Part shown: positions 8,627-17,871 of the stretch, one piece after another
Layout: every line of letters begins with the position of its first letter
How positions within the stretch are numbered: the stretch's first letter is position 1
Origin: Sphingomonas hengshuiensis
Lineage (GTDB): Bacteria; Pseudomonadota; Alphaproteobacteria; Sphingomonadales; Sphingomonadaceae
Length of the DNA stretch: 64,000 bases
Direction of reading: 5' to 3'
Assembly: GCA_003240755.1 (NCBI GenBank)
Contig: QFNF01000040.1
Coordinates: 15,231 to 79,230 of the forward strand
Translations under genes and position numbers: made by a program
The notes under the pieces: generated by a model
What the model was told of the DNA's origin: nothing
Database searches by the model: none
The model's input: only the letters and a program-made list of their open reading frames with translations

Positions 8627-10421
8627 TCAGCCCTCCTTCGGGCCGTCCGCCGTCACGCGGATGTTCAGTTCGCGCAACTGCTTGGGCGTCGCATAGTTGG
8701 GCGCGCCCATCATCAGGTCCTCCGCCTTCTGCGTCATCGGGAAGGTGATGACCTCGCGGATGTTCGGTTCGTCGGCCAGCAGCATGACGATGCGGTCGAC
8801 ACCCGGCGCCGAACCGCCGTGCGGCGGCGCGCCGAACTTGAAGGCGTTAATCATGCCGGCGAAGTTGGTATCGACGTCTTCCTGCGTGTAGCCCGCAATC
8901 TCGAACGCCTTGTACATGATCTCCGGGCGATGGTTACGGATCGCACCCGACGACAGCTCCACGCCATTGCAGACGATGTCGTATTGATAGGCGAGGATGT
9001 CGAGCGGGTTCATCGTCTCCAGCGCTTCCATCTCACCCTGCGGCATCGAGAAGGGGTTGTGGCTGAAATCGACCTTCTTCGCGTCCTCGTCATATTCGAA
9101 CATCGGGAAGTCGACGATCCAGCAGAATTCGAAGCTTGTCGTCGATCAGCCCCAGCGTCTCGGCGACGCGGGTGCGCGCGAGACCCGCGAGCTTGGCCGC
9201 CTGCGCTTCCTTGCCCGCCGCGAAGAACACGCCGTCGTCGGGACCGAGGCCGAGCGCGTCGGCGATCTTCGCCATGCCCTCCTCGCCATGGTTCTTGGCG
9301 ATCGGGCCACCCCATTCGCTGCCCTTGCGCGTGGCGTAGCCGAGGCCCGCGAACCCTTCGGACTGCGCCCAGGCATTCATGTCGTCGAAGAACTTGCGGC
9401 TCTTGTCCGCGGTCTTGGGTGCCGGCACCGCGCGGACCACGTCGCCCGCCTCGACGATCGAGGCGAAGCGGCCGAACCCCGACCCGACGAACAGGTCGGA
9501 CACGTCGGTGATGAGCAGCGGATTGCGCAGGTCGGGCTTGTCGTTGCCGTATTTCAGCATCGATTCGCGGTAGGGAATGCGCTGGAACGGCAGCGGCGAC
9601 ACGGTGCGACCCTTGCCCTGCCAGTTCGCATATTCCTCGAACACGCCATGCAGGACGGGTTCGATCGCGGCGAACACGTCCTCCTGCGTGACGAAGCTCA
9701 TCTCGAAATCGAGCTGGTAGAATTCGCCGGGCGAACGGTCGGCGCGCGCATCCTCGTCGCGGAAGCACGGCGCGATCTGGAAATAGCGGTCGAAGCCGGC
9801 GACCATCAGCAACTGCTTGAACATCTGCGGCGCCTGCGGCAGCGCATAGAACTTGCCCGGATGGACGCGGCTCGGGACCAGATAGTCACGCGCGCCCTCG
9901 GGGCTGCTCGCGGTCAGGATCGGGGTCTGGAATTCGGTGAAGCCCTGGTCGATCATCCGGCGACGGAGCGACGCGATCACGTTCGAGCGCAGCAGGATGT
10001 TCGCATGCAGCCGTTCGCGCCGCAGGTCGAGGAAGCGATAGCGCAGGCGGATGTCCTCGGGATATTCGGCCTCGCCGGCGACCGGCATGGGGAGTTCCTG
10101 CGCCGCCGATTGCAGCGTCGCGGCGCGGGCGTAGATTTCGATCGCGCCGGTGGCGAGGTTGGGGTTCTTCGTCGCCTCGCTGCGCAACTTCACACTGCCG
10201 TCGATGGTCAGCACCGATTCGGTCCGCGCCGATTCGAGCAGGGCCAGCGCGGGCGAGTCGCTGTCGGCGACGATCTGGGTGATGCCGTAATGATCGCGCA
10301 GGTCGATGAACAGCACGCCGCCATGGTCGCGCTTGCGATGCACCCAGCCCGACAGGCGGACGGTATCGCCGTCGTTCGCGTCCGTGAGCTGGCCGCAGTT
10401 ATGGGTACGATAGGCGTGCAT
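8627..10421 (-). CDS. aspS: Aspartate--tRNA ligase, reading frame broken by an apparent one-base insertion
   Basis: Class II aminoacyl-tRNA synthetase charging tRNA-Asp (probably also tRNA-Asn). Two abutting frames together give the normal length of about 597 residues. The 5' part (about 430 codons) carries the OB-fold anticodon-binding domain ([20 protein letters not shown]), class II motif 2 ([19 protein letters not shown]) and the GAD insertion. The 3' part carries motif 3 with [14 protein letters not shown]. At 9131-9133 the minus strand reads AAGCTTCGAATTC; removing one base restores D-K-L-E-F and the conserved continuation into [10 protein letters not shown]. As the gene is normally essential, a sequencing or assembly error is the simplest explanation; otherwise this copy is broken. 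Two ATGs (10424, 10421) are adjacent. Confidence 0.9.
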
Positions 10422-10499
10422 CATTCAGAACCTTATGGTCGGGAAACTTCCCAGTCTGGGATAATTCGGTTGCGGGCCGCTTCCCTCCCCCACCCCCTT

Positions 10500-10524
10500 T
10501 TGTCAAGGCGCGGAACCTTGCTAT
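10500..10524 (+). promoter_or_regulatory. Predicted rnd promoter (near-leaderless)
   Basis: TTGTCA (10500-10505), a 13-base spacer and TGCTAT (10519-10524) resemble the alphaproteobacterial housekeeping promoter (TTGACGS, 10-14 bases, GCTANAWC). The expected transcription start falls within a few bases of the rnd ATG at 10534, so the mRNA would be nearly leaderless. Confidence 0.45.
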
Positions 10525-10533
10525 GCGGGCGCG

Positions 10534-11709
10534 ATGCATATCCATCCGTTGATCGAGGACAGCGCGACCCTCGCCGCCCTCTGCACCCGCCTCGCCGAGT
10601 CCGACTTCGTAGCCGTCGACACCGAGTTCATGCGCGAGAACAGCTATTGGCCCGAACTCTGCCTGATCCAGATCGCCAATACCGAGGAAGCCGCCGCGAT
10701 CGATCCGATGGCGCCGGGCATCGACCTGACCCCGCTGCTGAACCTGCTGACCGATAACGAGGACGTGCTGAAGGTCTTTCATGCCGGCGGGCAGGATATC
10801 GAGATCGTCTATAACCTGACCGGCAAGACCCCCTTCCCGCTGTTCGATACGCAGGTGGCGGCGATGGCGCTGGGTCAGGGGGAGCAGGTCGGCTATTCGA
10901 ACCTCGTCGATGCCTATCTGGGAATCACGGTCGACAAGGGCGCGCGGTTTACCGACTGGTCGCGGCGGCCGCTCGACGACCGGCAGATCGACTATGCGAT
11001 CGCCGACGTCACCCATCTGTCGGTGATCTTCCCCAAGATGCTGGGCAAGCTGCGCAAGACCGGACGCGGATTGTGGCTGGACGAGGAAATGGAGCGGATC
11101 GCCGATCCGGCGAACTATTTCAACGATCCGGAAACGGTGTGGCAGCGCGTCCGGGTCAACAGTCGCAAGCCCGAGGTGCTGGGCCGGTTGAAGGCGTTGG
11201 GCAAGTGGCGCGAGCTGGAGGCGCAGGCTAAGAACCTGCCGCGCGGCCGGATCGTCAAGGACGAGACGATCGCCGATCTCGCCGGCAATCCGCCGCGGCG
11301 GCAGGGCGATCTGGCGAAGGTGCGCGGGCTGTCGGCGGCATGGGCGCATAATGATATCGGCGGGCGGATGATGGAGGCGCTGGCGGGCGCCGTGCCGCTG
11401 ACCGGTGACGAACTGCCCGGACGCGACGATCGCAAGCCGTCGCTGGGCAAGGAAGGCGCGCTGGTCGCCGATCTGTTGAAGCTGCTGCTGAAGATCCGGG
11501 CGAACGAGATCAAGGTCGCGTCGCGGCTGCTGGCGCGGTCGGACGACCTGGAGGCGCTGGCCGCGGGGCAGCGCGACGGGCTGGCGATCCTGAACGGCTG
11601 GCGGTTCGAACAGTTCGGGCGCGATGCGCTGGCGCTGGTCGAGGGTCAGCTCGGGTTCACCGTGCTGGGCGGAAAGCTGAAGATGACCCGAGCGGAGGTA
11701 GTCGAATGA
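10534..11709 (+). CDS. rnd: Ribonuclease D
   Basis: 391-residue 3'-5' exoribonuclease trimming tRNA precursors and structured RNAs. The DEDD exonuclease domain shows Exo I DTEFMREN (D29, E31), Exo II in VFHAGGQDIEIVYNL and Exo III in IDYAIADVTHL. An HRDC-type helical domain follows from about residue 200, with another helical segment at the C-terminus. The next gene starts inside its stop codon (ATGA). Confidence 0.96.
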   Translation: MHIHPLIEDSATLAALCTRLAESDFVAVDTEFMRENSYWPELCLIQIANTEEAAAIDPMAPGIDLTPLLNLLTDNEDVLKVFHAGGQDIEIVYNLTGKTPFPLFDTQVAAMALGQGEQVGYSNLVDAYLGITVDKGARFTDWSRRPLDDRQIDYAIADVTHLSVIFPKMLGKLRKTGRGLWLDEEMERIADPANYFNDPETVWQRVRVNSRKPEVLGRLKALGKWRELEAQAKNLPRGRIVKDETIADLAGNPPRRQGDLAKVRGLSAAWAHNDIGGRMMEALAGAVPLTGDELPGRDDRKPSLGKEGALVADLLKLLLKIRANEIKVASRLLARSDDLEALAAGQRDGLAILNGWRFEQFGRDALALVEGQLGFTVLGGKLKMTRAEVVE

Positions 11710-12008
11710 GGTTCGTTCCCATCATCACCGTAGCGCTGGCGCTGGGCGCCTGCACCACGCCGCAGCAGGCAGAGCCACCGGCCGTCGCCGCGCCGGAGCT
11801 TGCGGGCGACTGCGCTGCCGGCGCGGCGGCGGCGCTGGTCGGCAAGCCCTTCAGTGCCGCGCTGGAAGCCGATGCCAAGCGCCGGACCAAGGCGCAAACC
11901 GTCCGGGCGATCCGCCCCGGCACGGCGGTGACGATGGACTTCCGGTCCGACCGGCTGAACATCGATATCGATGAGAAGAACATCGTGACCGGGTTCCGCT
12001 GCGGCTGA
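11706..12008 (+). CDS. Lipoprotein of the peptidase-inhibitor I78 type
   Basis: 100 residues with a lipoprotein signal: a hydrophobic stretch then LALGAC with Cys16 as the lipidation site. The mature region (CAAGAAAALVGKPFSAAL, then TVRAIRPGTAVTMDFRSDR and a C-terminal NIVTGFRCG) fits the small I78 elastase-inhibitor fold, in which two cysteines form a disulfide. Family assignment is from memory of the RPG...T.D.R.dRLN pattern. It is translationally coupled to rnd, although no functional link is known. Confidence 0.75.
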   Translation: MRFVPIITVALALGACTTPQQAEPPAVAAPELAGDCAAGAAAALVGKPFSAALEADAKRRTKAQTVRAIRPGTAVTMDFRSDRLNIDIDEKNIVTGFRCG

Positions 12009-12175
12009 AAACCGCCAAAGTTCACAAAAGTCACGATAGTGGCATGTTCGATCCGAAACGCGCTTCACCCCGTTGACGCTCGGTTCTTTCGGTCGTGACG
12101 CGGAACAGGAACCGCTCCAGGCCCCCGCCTGAGCGCGCAGGGTAAGCGATCGTGGCGGTGTAGGAAAGCGGCCCG

Positions 12176-13699
12176 TCAGCGGCTGACGAGCGAGGCCTCC
12201 ATCCCCAGCGCGGTGGCGAGCGCACGGTGGCGCTTCTGGACTGCTTCGCCATAGAGGGCCGCGTCGTCGGCGGGCACGACCAGTTCGACCTGCGCGCGCT
12301 TGCGACGCAGATCGGTACGCTGCAACGGAGTGGCGACGCCGCCGCTCAGCCGCTGGCCCAGCCGCATGGCGAGGCCCCAGCGATGGGCCGCCTGCAGCGC
12401 GGCGGGGGACGCCAGTTTCGCGAGCGGTTCGGGGGGATTGTCGCCGCTGCCCCCGCAAAGACAACTGTGGAGCGCCTGTGCCAGGATGGCGCGGCCAGTC
12501 GCGTCGATCGCGACCCAATTGCCATGCAGCGCAATTTCGACACCACGTTCGGCGCGGAATTCCGGGTTGGCGTGCCAGCCCACATCGGCGAGCAGACACG
12601 CGGCATGGCGCAGCCGGACCGCGGCGGGCGCGTCGTCGGGGAAGAGCGGCGCCATCCATTTGTGCAGCAGATCGCCATGTTCGACGAACCGTCCCTGCCG
12701 TGCGCCTTCGTCATGCGCGGCGACCAGCAGCGGATCCTGCCGCCGTATGGCCGGCGGAAGCGACGCATAGAGCAGCCCTTCGCGCAGGCCATAGGCAGAG
12801 ATCATCGTCGTCGCACTGCCGAGCTGTCGCGCCATCGCGGCGAGGACGGCAGTGGCGTTGTCGAGCGTCGGCACACGCCCGCCGGAGAGGTTCGGCACGG
12901 CCTTCAGGTCGGCGCGCGGGGTTTCGGCGATGATCCGCTGCAACTGCGCGATACGATTCAGCGACATGGTATAGCCATGGGCGATCGGCAGCGGATACCC
13001 CGTCAGGTGCATGTCGAGGCGGGCCAGCGTCCGCCACGAACCGCCGACAAGGTAGAAGGGCAGCCCCTTCCCCCGCCCGGTCCAGCCGGCATCGCCGACC
13101 AGCCGCTGCACGACGCGGTCGAGTTCGCCGGGGCGGCGGTCGCGGATCGCGCCGATGCGCAATACCCCCAGCGGGAACGATACGCGGTCGCCGAGCTTGC
13201 CGTTCTTCAGCCGGACCAGTTCGAGGCTGCCGCCGCCCAGATCGCCGACGATGCCGTTGGCGTCGGGGATCGCGGACAGGACGCCGTAGCCCGCCGCCTG
13301 TGCCTCCTCCTCGCCGGTCAGCGTCTCCACCGACAGGCCGAGCGAGTCGGCGAGCGCCACCAGTTCATGGCCATTGGAGGCATCACGAACGGCGGCGGTG
13401 GCGACGGTGCGCACGACATCGACCTGCATTTCGCGCACGAGCCACGCGAAACGGCGCAGCGCGGTACCGGCGACCGTCATCGCCTCCGCATCGATCGTAC
13501 CGGTATCGGCGAGCGAGCGGCCGAGGCCGGCCAGCACCTTCTCGTTGAACAGCGTCGCCGGCATCCGGTCCGGCCCGCCATAGACGACCAGCCGGATCGA
13601 GTTCGACCCGATGTCGATGATCGCACTATGCGCGGCAGTCACGGGCCGGCTGAGCCATGGCAGGCGGATCAAGCCGCGCCGTCCCGGGCCGCACGCCAT
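12176..13699 (-). CDS. ppx: Exopolyphosphatase, Ppx/GppA family
   Basis: About 507 residues, hydrolysing terminal phosphates of polyphosphate or pppGpp. Actin-like ATPase motifs are present: AIIDIGSNSIRLVVY near the N-terminus and GIVGDLGGGSLELV in the middle, followed by a C-terminal HD-like helical region with HAACLLADVGWH. The start is uncertain: ATG 13699 overlaps the ppk1 end by 31 bp; TTG 13672 would overlap the ppk1 stop as TTGA; GTG 13642 begins just before the conserved domain. It follows ppk1 directly, so synthesis and breakdown of polyphosphate are encoded together. Confidence 0.92.
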   Translation of the reverse strand: MACGPGRRGLIRLPWLSRPVTAAHSAIIDIGSNSIRLVVYGGPDRMPATLFNEKVLAGLGRSLADTGTIDAEAMTVAGTALRRFAWLVREMQVDVVRTVATAAVRDASNGHELVALADSLGLSVETLTGEEEAQAAGYGVLSAIPDANGIVGDLGGGSLELVRLKNGKLGDRVSFPLGVLRIGAIRDRRPGELDRVVQRLVGDAGWTGRGKGLPFYLVGGSWRTLARLDMHLTGYPLPIAHGYTMSLNRIAQLQRIIAETPRADLKAVPNLSGGRVPTLDNATAVLAAMARQLGSATTMISAYGLREGLLYASLPPAIRRQDPLLVAAHDEGARQGRFVEHGDLLHKWMAPLFPDDAPAAVRLRHAACLLADVGWHANPEFRAERGVEIALHGNWVAIDATGRAILAQALHSCLCGGSGDNPPEPLAKLASPAALQAAHRWGLAMRLGQRLSGGVATPLQRTDLRRKRAQVELVVPADDAALYGEAVQKRHRALATALGMEASLVSR

Positions 13700-15843
13700 G
13701 CGCGCAACGACAGTTTCTGCGGCACGGTCGCCGAACCGCTCTCGATCGCCGCACCGCGTCCCGACAGCGACGGGTTGGTCATGAAATAGCGGTGCAGGTT
13801 GAACGGCTTGTCGCCCTTCGCCACCCGGCGGTAGCCGCCGTCCGCCCCCAGTTCCCATGTCTGTTCGGTGTCGAGCAGGTTGGCGACCATGACCTGGTCG
13901 AGTACCTGGTCGTGGACGGTGGGGTTGTTGATGGGCAGCAGATATTCAACGCGGCGGTCGAAGTTGCGCGGCATCCAGTCGGCGGACGACACATAGACCA
14001 GCGCGTCGTCGTTTGGCAGCGCCTGTCCGTTGCCGAAGCAGTAGATGCGGCTGTGTTCGAGGAAGCGGCCGACGACCGACTTCACGCGGATATTGTCCGA
14101 CATGCCCGGCACGCCCGGTCGCAGGCAGCAGATGCCGCGAACGATCAGGTCGATCTGCACGCCCGCTGCCGAGGCCTGGTACAGCTTGTCGATCAGCGCC
14201 GGATCGACCAGCGAGTTCATCTTGAGCCAGATCGACCCTTCGCCGCCGCTACGCGCGGTCTGGATCTCGCCCTCGATCAGCGCCTCCAGCCGGTCGCGCA
14301 GGTCGCGCGGGGAGATGGCGAGCTGTTGCAGCGACTGCGGTTCGACATAGCCGGTGATGTAGTTGAACACCTGCGCCGCATCGCGCCCGATCACCGGATC
14401 GGCGGTGAAGAAGCTGAGATCGGTATAGATGCGCGCGGTGATCGGGTGATAATTGCCGGTGCCGAAGTGGCAATAGGTGCGATAGCCCTGTTCCTCGCGC
14501 CGGACGACCATCGAAATCTTCGCATGGGTCTTCCATTCGATGAAGCCATAGACGACCTGCACCCCGGCACGTTCGAGGACCGAGGCGAGGTTGAGATTCT
14601 GTTCCTCGTCGAAGCGCGCCTTGAGTTCCACCACCGCAGTCACCGACTTGCCGGCCTCCGCAGCGGCGACCAGCGCGGCGACCACCGCCGACTGCTTGCC
14701 CGCGCGGTAGAGCGTCTGCTTGATCGCGACGACATCGGGATCGGCAGCGGCCTGTTTGAGGAAGGCGAGCACCACGTCGAAGGTTTCGTAGGGGTGGTGG
14801 ACGACGATGTCCTTTGCCCGGATCGCCGCGAAACAGTCGCCGCCATATTCGCGGATGCGTTCGGGAAAGCGCGGGGAGAATGGCGGGAATTTCAGGTCGG
14901 GGCGATCCTCCGCCACCAGCATCGACAGGTCGCCGATGCCGAGGAAGCCGCCGGTTTCGGTGATGAGCGCGTCGCTGCCGCCCATTTCGTCGCGCAGCAA
15001 CTGGACCAGTTCGTCGGAAATCCCCGATTCGATTTCGAGGCGGATGATCCGTCCGCGGCGGCGGCGCTTGATGGCCGTGCGGAAGTAGAGGACCAGATCC
15101 TCCGCCTCCTCCTCCAGTTCGATATCGCTGTCGCGGATCACGCGGAACGCGGCGGAGGCGCGCACGGTATAGCCGGGAAAGAACAGGTCGGAGAAATGGC
15201 GCAGGATCGTTTCGATCGCGACATAGCGCGCGGCCTTGCCCGGCAGGCGGACGAAGCGTGGCATGGCCGGCGGGAGCAGCACGACCTCGCGCACCTCGAC
15301 ATCGTCCGAGCGGCGGATGAGGTCGAACAGCATCGCCGAGCCAAGGTTCGGGATGAAGGGGAACGGGTGCGCCGGGTCGAGCGCCTGCGGGGTCAGGACC
15401 GGGAAGATCTGTTCGCGGAAATAGCGCGCCAGCCATTCCTCCGTCTCGCCATGCAACGCATCGGCGCCGAGCACCATGACGTCGGCATCGGCCAGTCGCG
15501 CGGCGATGTCGCGCCAGATGCGCTGCTGGCTGTCCACCAGCCCGGCGGCATCGACGGTGATCGCGGCAAGCTGTTGCGAGGGGGTCAGGCCATCGACCGA
15601 TTCATGGCCGACGCCCTGGTTCTGCTGCCCTTTCAGCCCGGCGACGCGGACCATGAAGAATTCGTCGATATTGGTCGCCGAGATCGACAGGAAGCGCAGC
15701 CGTTCGAGCAGCGGGTGATCCGGGTTGCACGCCTCGTCCAGCACGCGGCGGTTGAACGCCAGCCATGACAGCTCGCGGTTGAAATAGCGGGCCTCCGGCG
15801 CGGCGGCGACCGTCGAGCGGGCGGAGGGGACGGGATCGTTCAC
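13669..15843 (-). CDS. ppk1: Polyphosphate kinase 1
   Basis: 724-residue enzyme reversibly polymerising the ATP gamma-phosphate into polyphosphate. All four PPK1 domains can be followed: N-terminal RYFNRELSWLAFNRRVLDEA, head domain, then the two phospholipase-D-like catalytic domains. The first contains EWKTHAKISMVVRRE with the expected autophosphorylated histidine and FGTGNYHP; the second has SSADWMPRNFDRRVE. The start is GTG at 15843, overlapping the hdaA stop as GTGA. This places ppk1 in one transcript with hdaA upstream and ppx downstream. Confidence 0.96.
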   Translation of the reverse strand: MNDPVPSARSTVAAAPEARYFNRELSWLAFNRRVLDEACNPDHPLLERLRFLSISATNIDEFFMVRVAGLKGQQNQGVGHESVDGLTPSQQLAAITVDAAGLVDSQQRIWRDIAARLADADVMVLGADALHGETEEWLARYFREQIFPVLTPQALDPAHPFPFIPNLGSAMLFDLIRRSDDVEVREVVLLPPAMPRFVRLPGKAARYVAIETILRHFSDLFFPGYTVRASAAFRVIRDSDIELEEEAEDLVLYFRTAIKRRRRGRIIRLEIESGISDELVQLLRDEMGGSDALITETGGFLGIGDLSMLVAEDRPDLKFPPFSPRFPERIREYGGDCFAAIRAKDIVVHHPYETFDVVLAFLKQAAADPDVVAIKQTLYRAGKQSAVVAALVAAAEAGKSVTAVVELKARFDEEQNLNLASVLERAGVQVVYGFIEWKTHAKISMVVRREEQGYRTYCHFGTGNYHPITARIYTDLSFFTADPVIGRDAAQVFNYITGYVEPQSLQQLAISPRDLRDRLEALIEGEIQTARSGGEGSIWLKMNSLVDPALIDKLYQASAAGVQIDLIVRGICCLRPGVPGMSDNIRVKSVVGRFLEHSRIYCFGNGQALPNDDALVYVSSADWMPRNFDRRVEYLLPINNPTVHDQVLDQVMVANLLDTEQTWELGADGGYRRVAKGDKPFNLHRYFMTNPSLSGRGAAIESGSATVPQKLSLRAWRAARDGAA

Positions 15844-16478
15844 AGCAGGCGGTCCAGCAACAAGGGGCTGTCGGACAGCGCGGCGCGCGCGGTCGGGATG
15901 GTCAAACGGCGCGTCGAGCGCAACATCGCATCTTCCTCCAGAGCTTCGACGATGCGAAGCACCGCAAGGTGGCTCCGTTCGACGCGGCGGGCAAGCCAGC
16001 GCACCAGATCGGGTGCGGCGACAAGCTCCTTCCTGTCGAACAGATATTGCAGCAGTGTTTCGATCAGCAGGTCATCGGGCGCCTCCAGCCGCAGCACCGG
16101 CGTCGCGCCGATGCGCGAACGCAGGTCGGGCAGGCCGATCCGCCAGAGCGGCGGCGGCGCGTCGGCGACGATCAGCAGCGGGCGTTCCTCGCCCTGCGCA
16201 CGGTTCCACGCATGGAACAGTTCGGTTTCGCTCCACCGTTCGGCGTCGTCGGCGATGATGCCGCCGCTGCGCGCGGCGAACGACCGGGCAAGCAGCGTCC
16301 GGCCCGACTTGCGCGGTCCGACCAGCAACGCCGCCCTGACCGGCCATGTCGCCCAGTGATCGAGATGATGGACGGCGGCTTCGTTCGACGCCCCGACGAG
16401 GAACAGGTCCTGCCTGGCGCCGGCGGGAAGTTCGAGGGGAAGGGCAAGCTGAACCGAACCGCGAAGCAGACAGGTCAT
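15840..16478 (-). CDS. hdaA: DnaA-like regulatory inactivation protein HdaA
   Basis: 212-residue AAA+ protein homologous to the DnaA ATPase core but lacking the DNA-binding domain. Members of the Hda/HdaA family act with the sliding clamp to trigger ATP hydrolysis on DnaA. The N-terminus has a clamp-binding-type peptide (SVQLALPLEL); a degenerate Walker A-like VGPRKSGRTLLARSF follows, then LLIVADAPPP in the Walker B position. ATG 16478 overlaps the upstream gene's stop (ATGA), and its own stop overlaps the ppk1 GTG. Confidence 0.9.
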   Translation of the reverse strand: MTCLLRGSVQLALPLELPAGARQDLFLVGASNEAAVHHLDHWATWPVRAALLVGPRKSGRTLLARSFAARSGGIIADDAERWSETELFHAWNRAQGEERPLLIVADAPPPLWRIGLPDLRSRIGATPVLRLEAPDDLLIETLLQYLFDRKELVAAPDLVRWLARRVERSHLAVLRIVEALEEDAMLRSTRRLTIPTARAALSDSPLLLDRLL

Positions 16479-17707
16479 TCGGGGCGTACGCCCGCCGGGG
16501 GTGGCGTGGCTGCCGCGCGGCGGCGGATGCGGAACACGCCGTCGGCCTGCTGCACCTGCCAGCCGCGCGCCTCCAGCGCGGCGGCGAAGATCGCGGCGTC
16601 GCCGTCGAACGTCACGCGCAGCACCGACACGCCGCCGAGCGCGAGGCTGGAGGTCGCGGCGGAGCGGACGCCGGGAACGCCGCGCAGCGCCGCTTCGGTC
16701 GATTCGACGGCGGCGGCGGTCGGGGTGTCGGCGTGGATCGACAGGACGACGCTGTCGGCCGCCGGCGTCGGCGTGGCGGCCGGGTCGATCGTGCCGGGGT
16801 CGGTCGCCTCCTCCTCCACCGGGGCGGGCGGGGTGCCCGGCGGCGGCGCGGCGAGGACGGTGTCGGGACGAAGCTGGCCGGTGCGCAACGCCTGCTGATA
16901 CAGTGCGTCGATGCGACGGACGCCTTCGTCGAGCAGGGCGGGCACGGCGTCCCCCTGTTCGACACGCAGCGAGAAGCTGCCGAGCAGGCGGTTGTCGGGA
17001 CCGTAGCCGGCGGTGAAGGTGCCGATCATCGGCCCGCCGGGCCATTGCCGGTACAGCCGGACCTGCGGGATCAGGACGTCGGATGCGCCATATTGATTGA
17101 GGACGGTGCGCCACCAGCCGCGGCCGCGGCGCGTCACCTGTCCGGCGTTGAGCAGCAGGCCGTCGGCGCCGGTCCCGCTGGGCCGCACATAGTCCATGAC
17201 GCTGCTCCCGGTGCGGAAGCGCGCCCATGCCGCCTGCCACGGCGTCGCGCGTTCGAACACGGTGCCGGTGCCGCCGTCCCAGATCAGCGGCACGACCAGC
17301 ATGGCGGGCGAGCGTTCGGACACGCCGGCAATGCCGAGGATCGAGGCGGCACGGCCGCGATTGAACAGGACGCCGAGCCGCGCGATGTAGCGTTTCGGCC
17401 CGATCTGTTCGCTTTCGACGACGATGCCGCTGACCAGCGAATCGAGCGTACCGTCGGGCAGCGAACGCGCCTGCCCCGTCAGCCGCTGCGACAGCATCTG
17501 CCAGCCCCTGCGCTGGGCGATGCGCCAGCCGGCGGTGCGCGCGGCATCGGCCGAGGGGCCGGCGACGTCGACGCGGACGCCGTTCACCTCGAACGTGCCC
17601 GATCCGTCGATGGCGGCGACGCCCCCCTGTTGCGCCACGACCGCGCCGGCGGCGACCGCGGCAAGCGCTACGGCGGCAAGGATGCGGCGGGGGCGGGACA
17701 AGGTCAT
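16475..17707 (-). CDS. Exported DUF2066-like protein with a C-terminal ferredoxin-like domain
   Basis: 410 residues. A signal peptide (about 1-26, ending AVVAQ) precedes a region resembling DUF2066 ([26 protein letters not shown], about 60-270). A Pro-rich linker ([13 protein letters not shown]) leads to an 80-residue alpha/beta domain ([20 protein letters not shown] and [11 protein letters not shown]). That domain looks like a heavy-metal-associated ferredoxin fold, but no CxxC metal motif is present. ATG 17707 is chosen because it starts the signal peptide; an ATG further upstream at 17800 lies in the large inverted repeat. It heads the hdaA-ppk1-ppx run. Function unknown. Confidence 0.8.
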   Translation of the reverse strand: MTLSRPRRILAAVALAAVAAGAVVAQQGGVAAIDGSGTFEVNGVRVDVAGPSADAARTAGWRIAQRRGWQMLSQRLTGQARSLPDGTLDSLVSGIVVESEQIGPKRYIARLGVLFNRGRAASILGIAGVSERSPAMLVVPLIWDGGTGTVFERATPWQAAWARFRTGSSVMDYVRPSGTGADGLLLNAGQVTRRGRGWWRTVLNQYGASDVLIPQVRLYRQWPGGPMIGTFTAGYGPDNRLLGSFSLRVEQGDAVPALLDEGVRRIDALYQQALRTGQLRPDTVLAAPPPGTPPAPVEEEATDPGTIDPAATPTPAADSVVLSIHADTPTAAAVESTEAALRGVPGVRSAATSSLALGGVSVLRVTFDGDAAIFAAALEARGWQVQQADGVFRIRRRAAATPPPAGVRPE

Positions 17708-17772
17708 GCGCGCCTTTTGACGAAGCAGGCGTGGAAATCCAAGCGCGATGTGGATACAGCCATGTGGAACCC

Positions 17773-17848
17773 GCACCGGCCCGCTCCCCCACCCGGCCAC
17801 CCATAGCGTATCCTGAATGGGTGGCCGGGTGGGGGAGCGGGCCGGTGC
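17773..17848. repeat. Perfect 32-bp inverted repeat with 12-base loop
   Basis: Arms at 17773-17804 and 17817-17848 are exact reverse complements (GCACCGGCCCGCTCC... against ...GGAGCGGGCCGGTGC). The structure lies between the divergent DUF2066-like gene (66 bp from its ATG) and purM (23 bp before its ATG). As RNA it would form an extremely stable hairpin in the purM leader, or, read leftward, in the leader of the other gene. No T-tract follows. It could be a mobile palindrome or an attenuating structure. Confidence 0.85.
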
Positions 17849-17871
17849 CGCCCTTTTCAGCGACAGGATTC

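Noticed and set aside
8627..10421. Two separate genes instead of one aspS
   Set aside because: The halves complement each other exactly in the AspS alignment and a one-base change joins them.
12031..12252. 73-codon minus frame after ppx
   Set aside because: Overlaps the conserved ppx end in another frame and shows no signal, domain or RBS.
13657..15768. 703-codon open frame antisense to ppk1
   Set aside because: Shadow of ppk1; no domain content.
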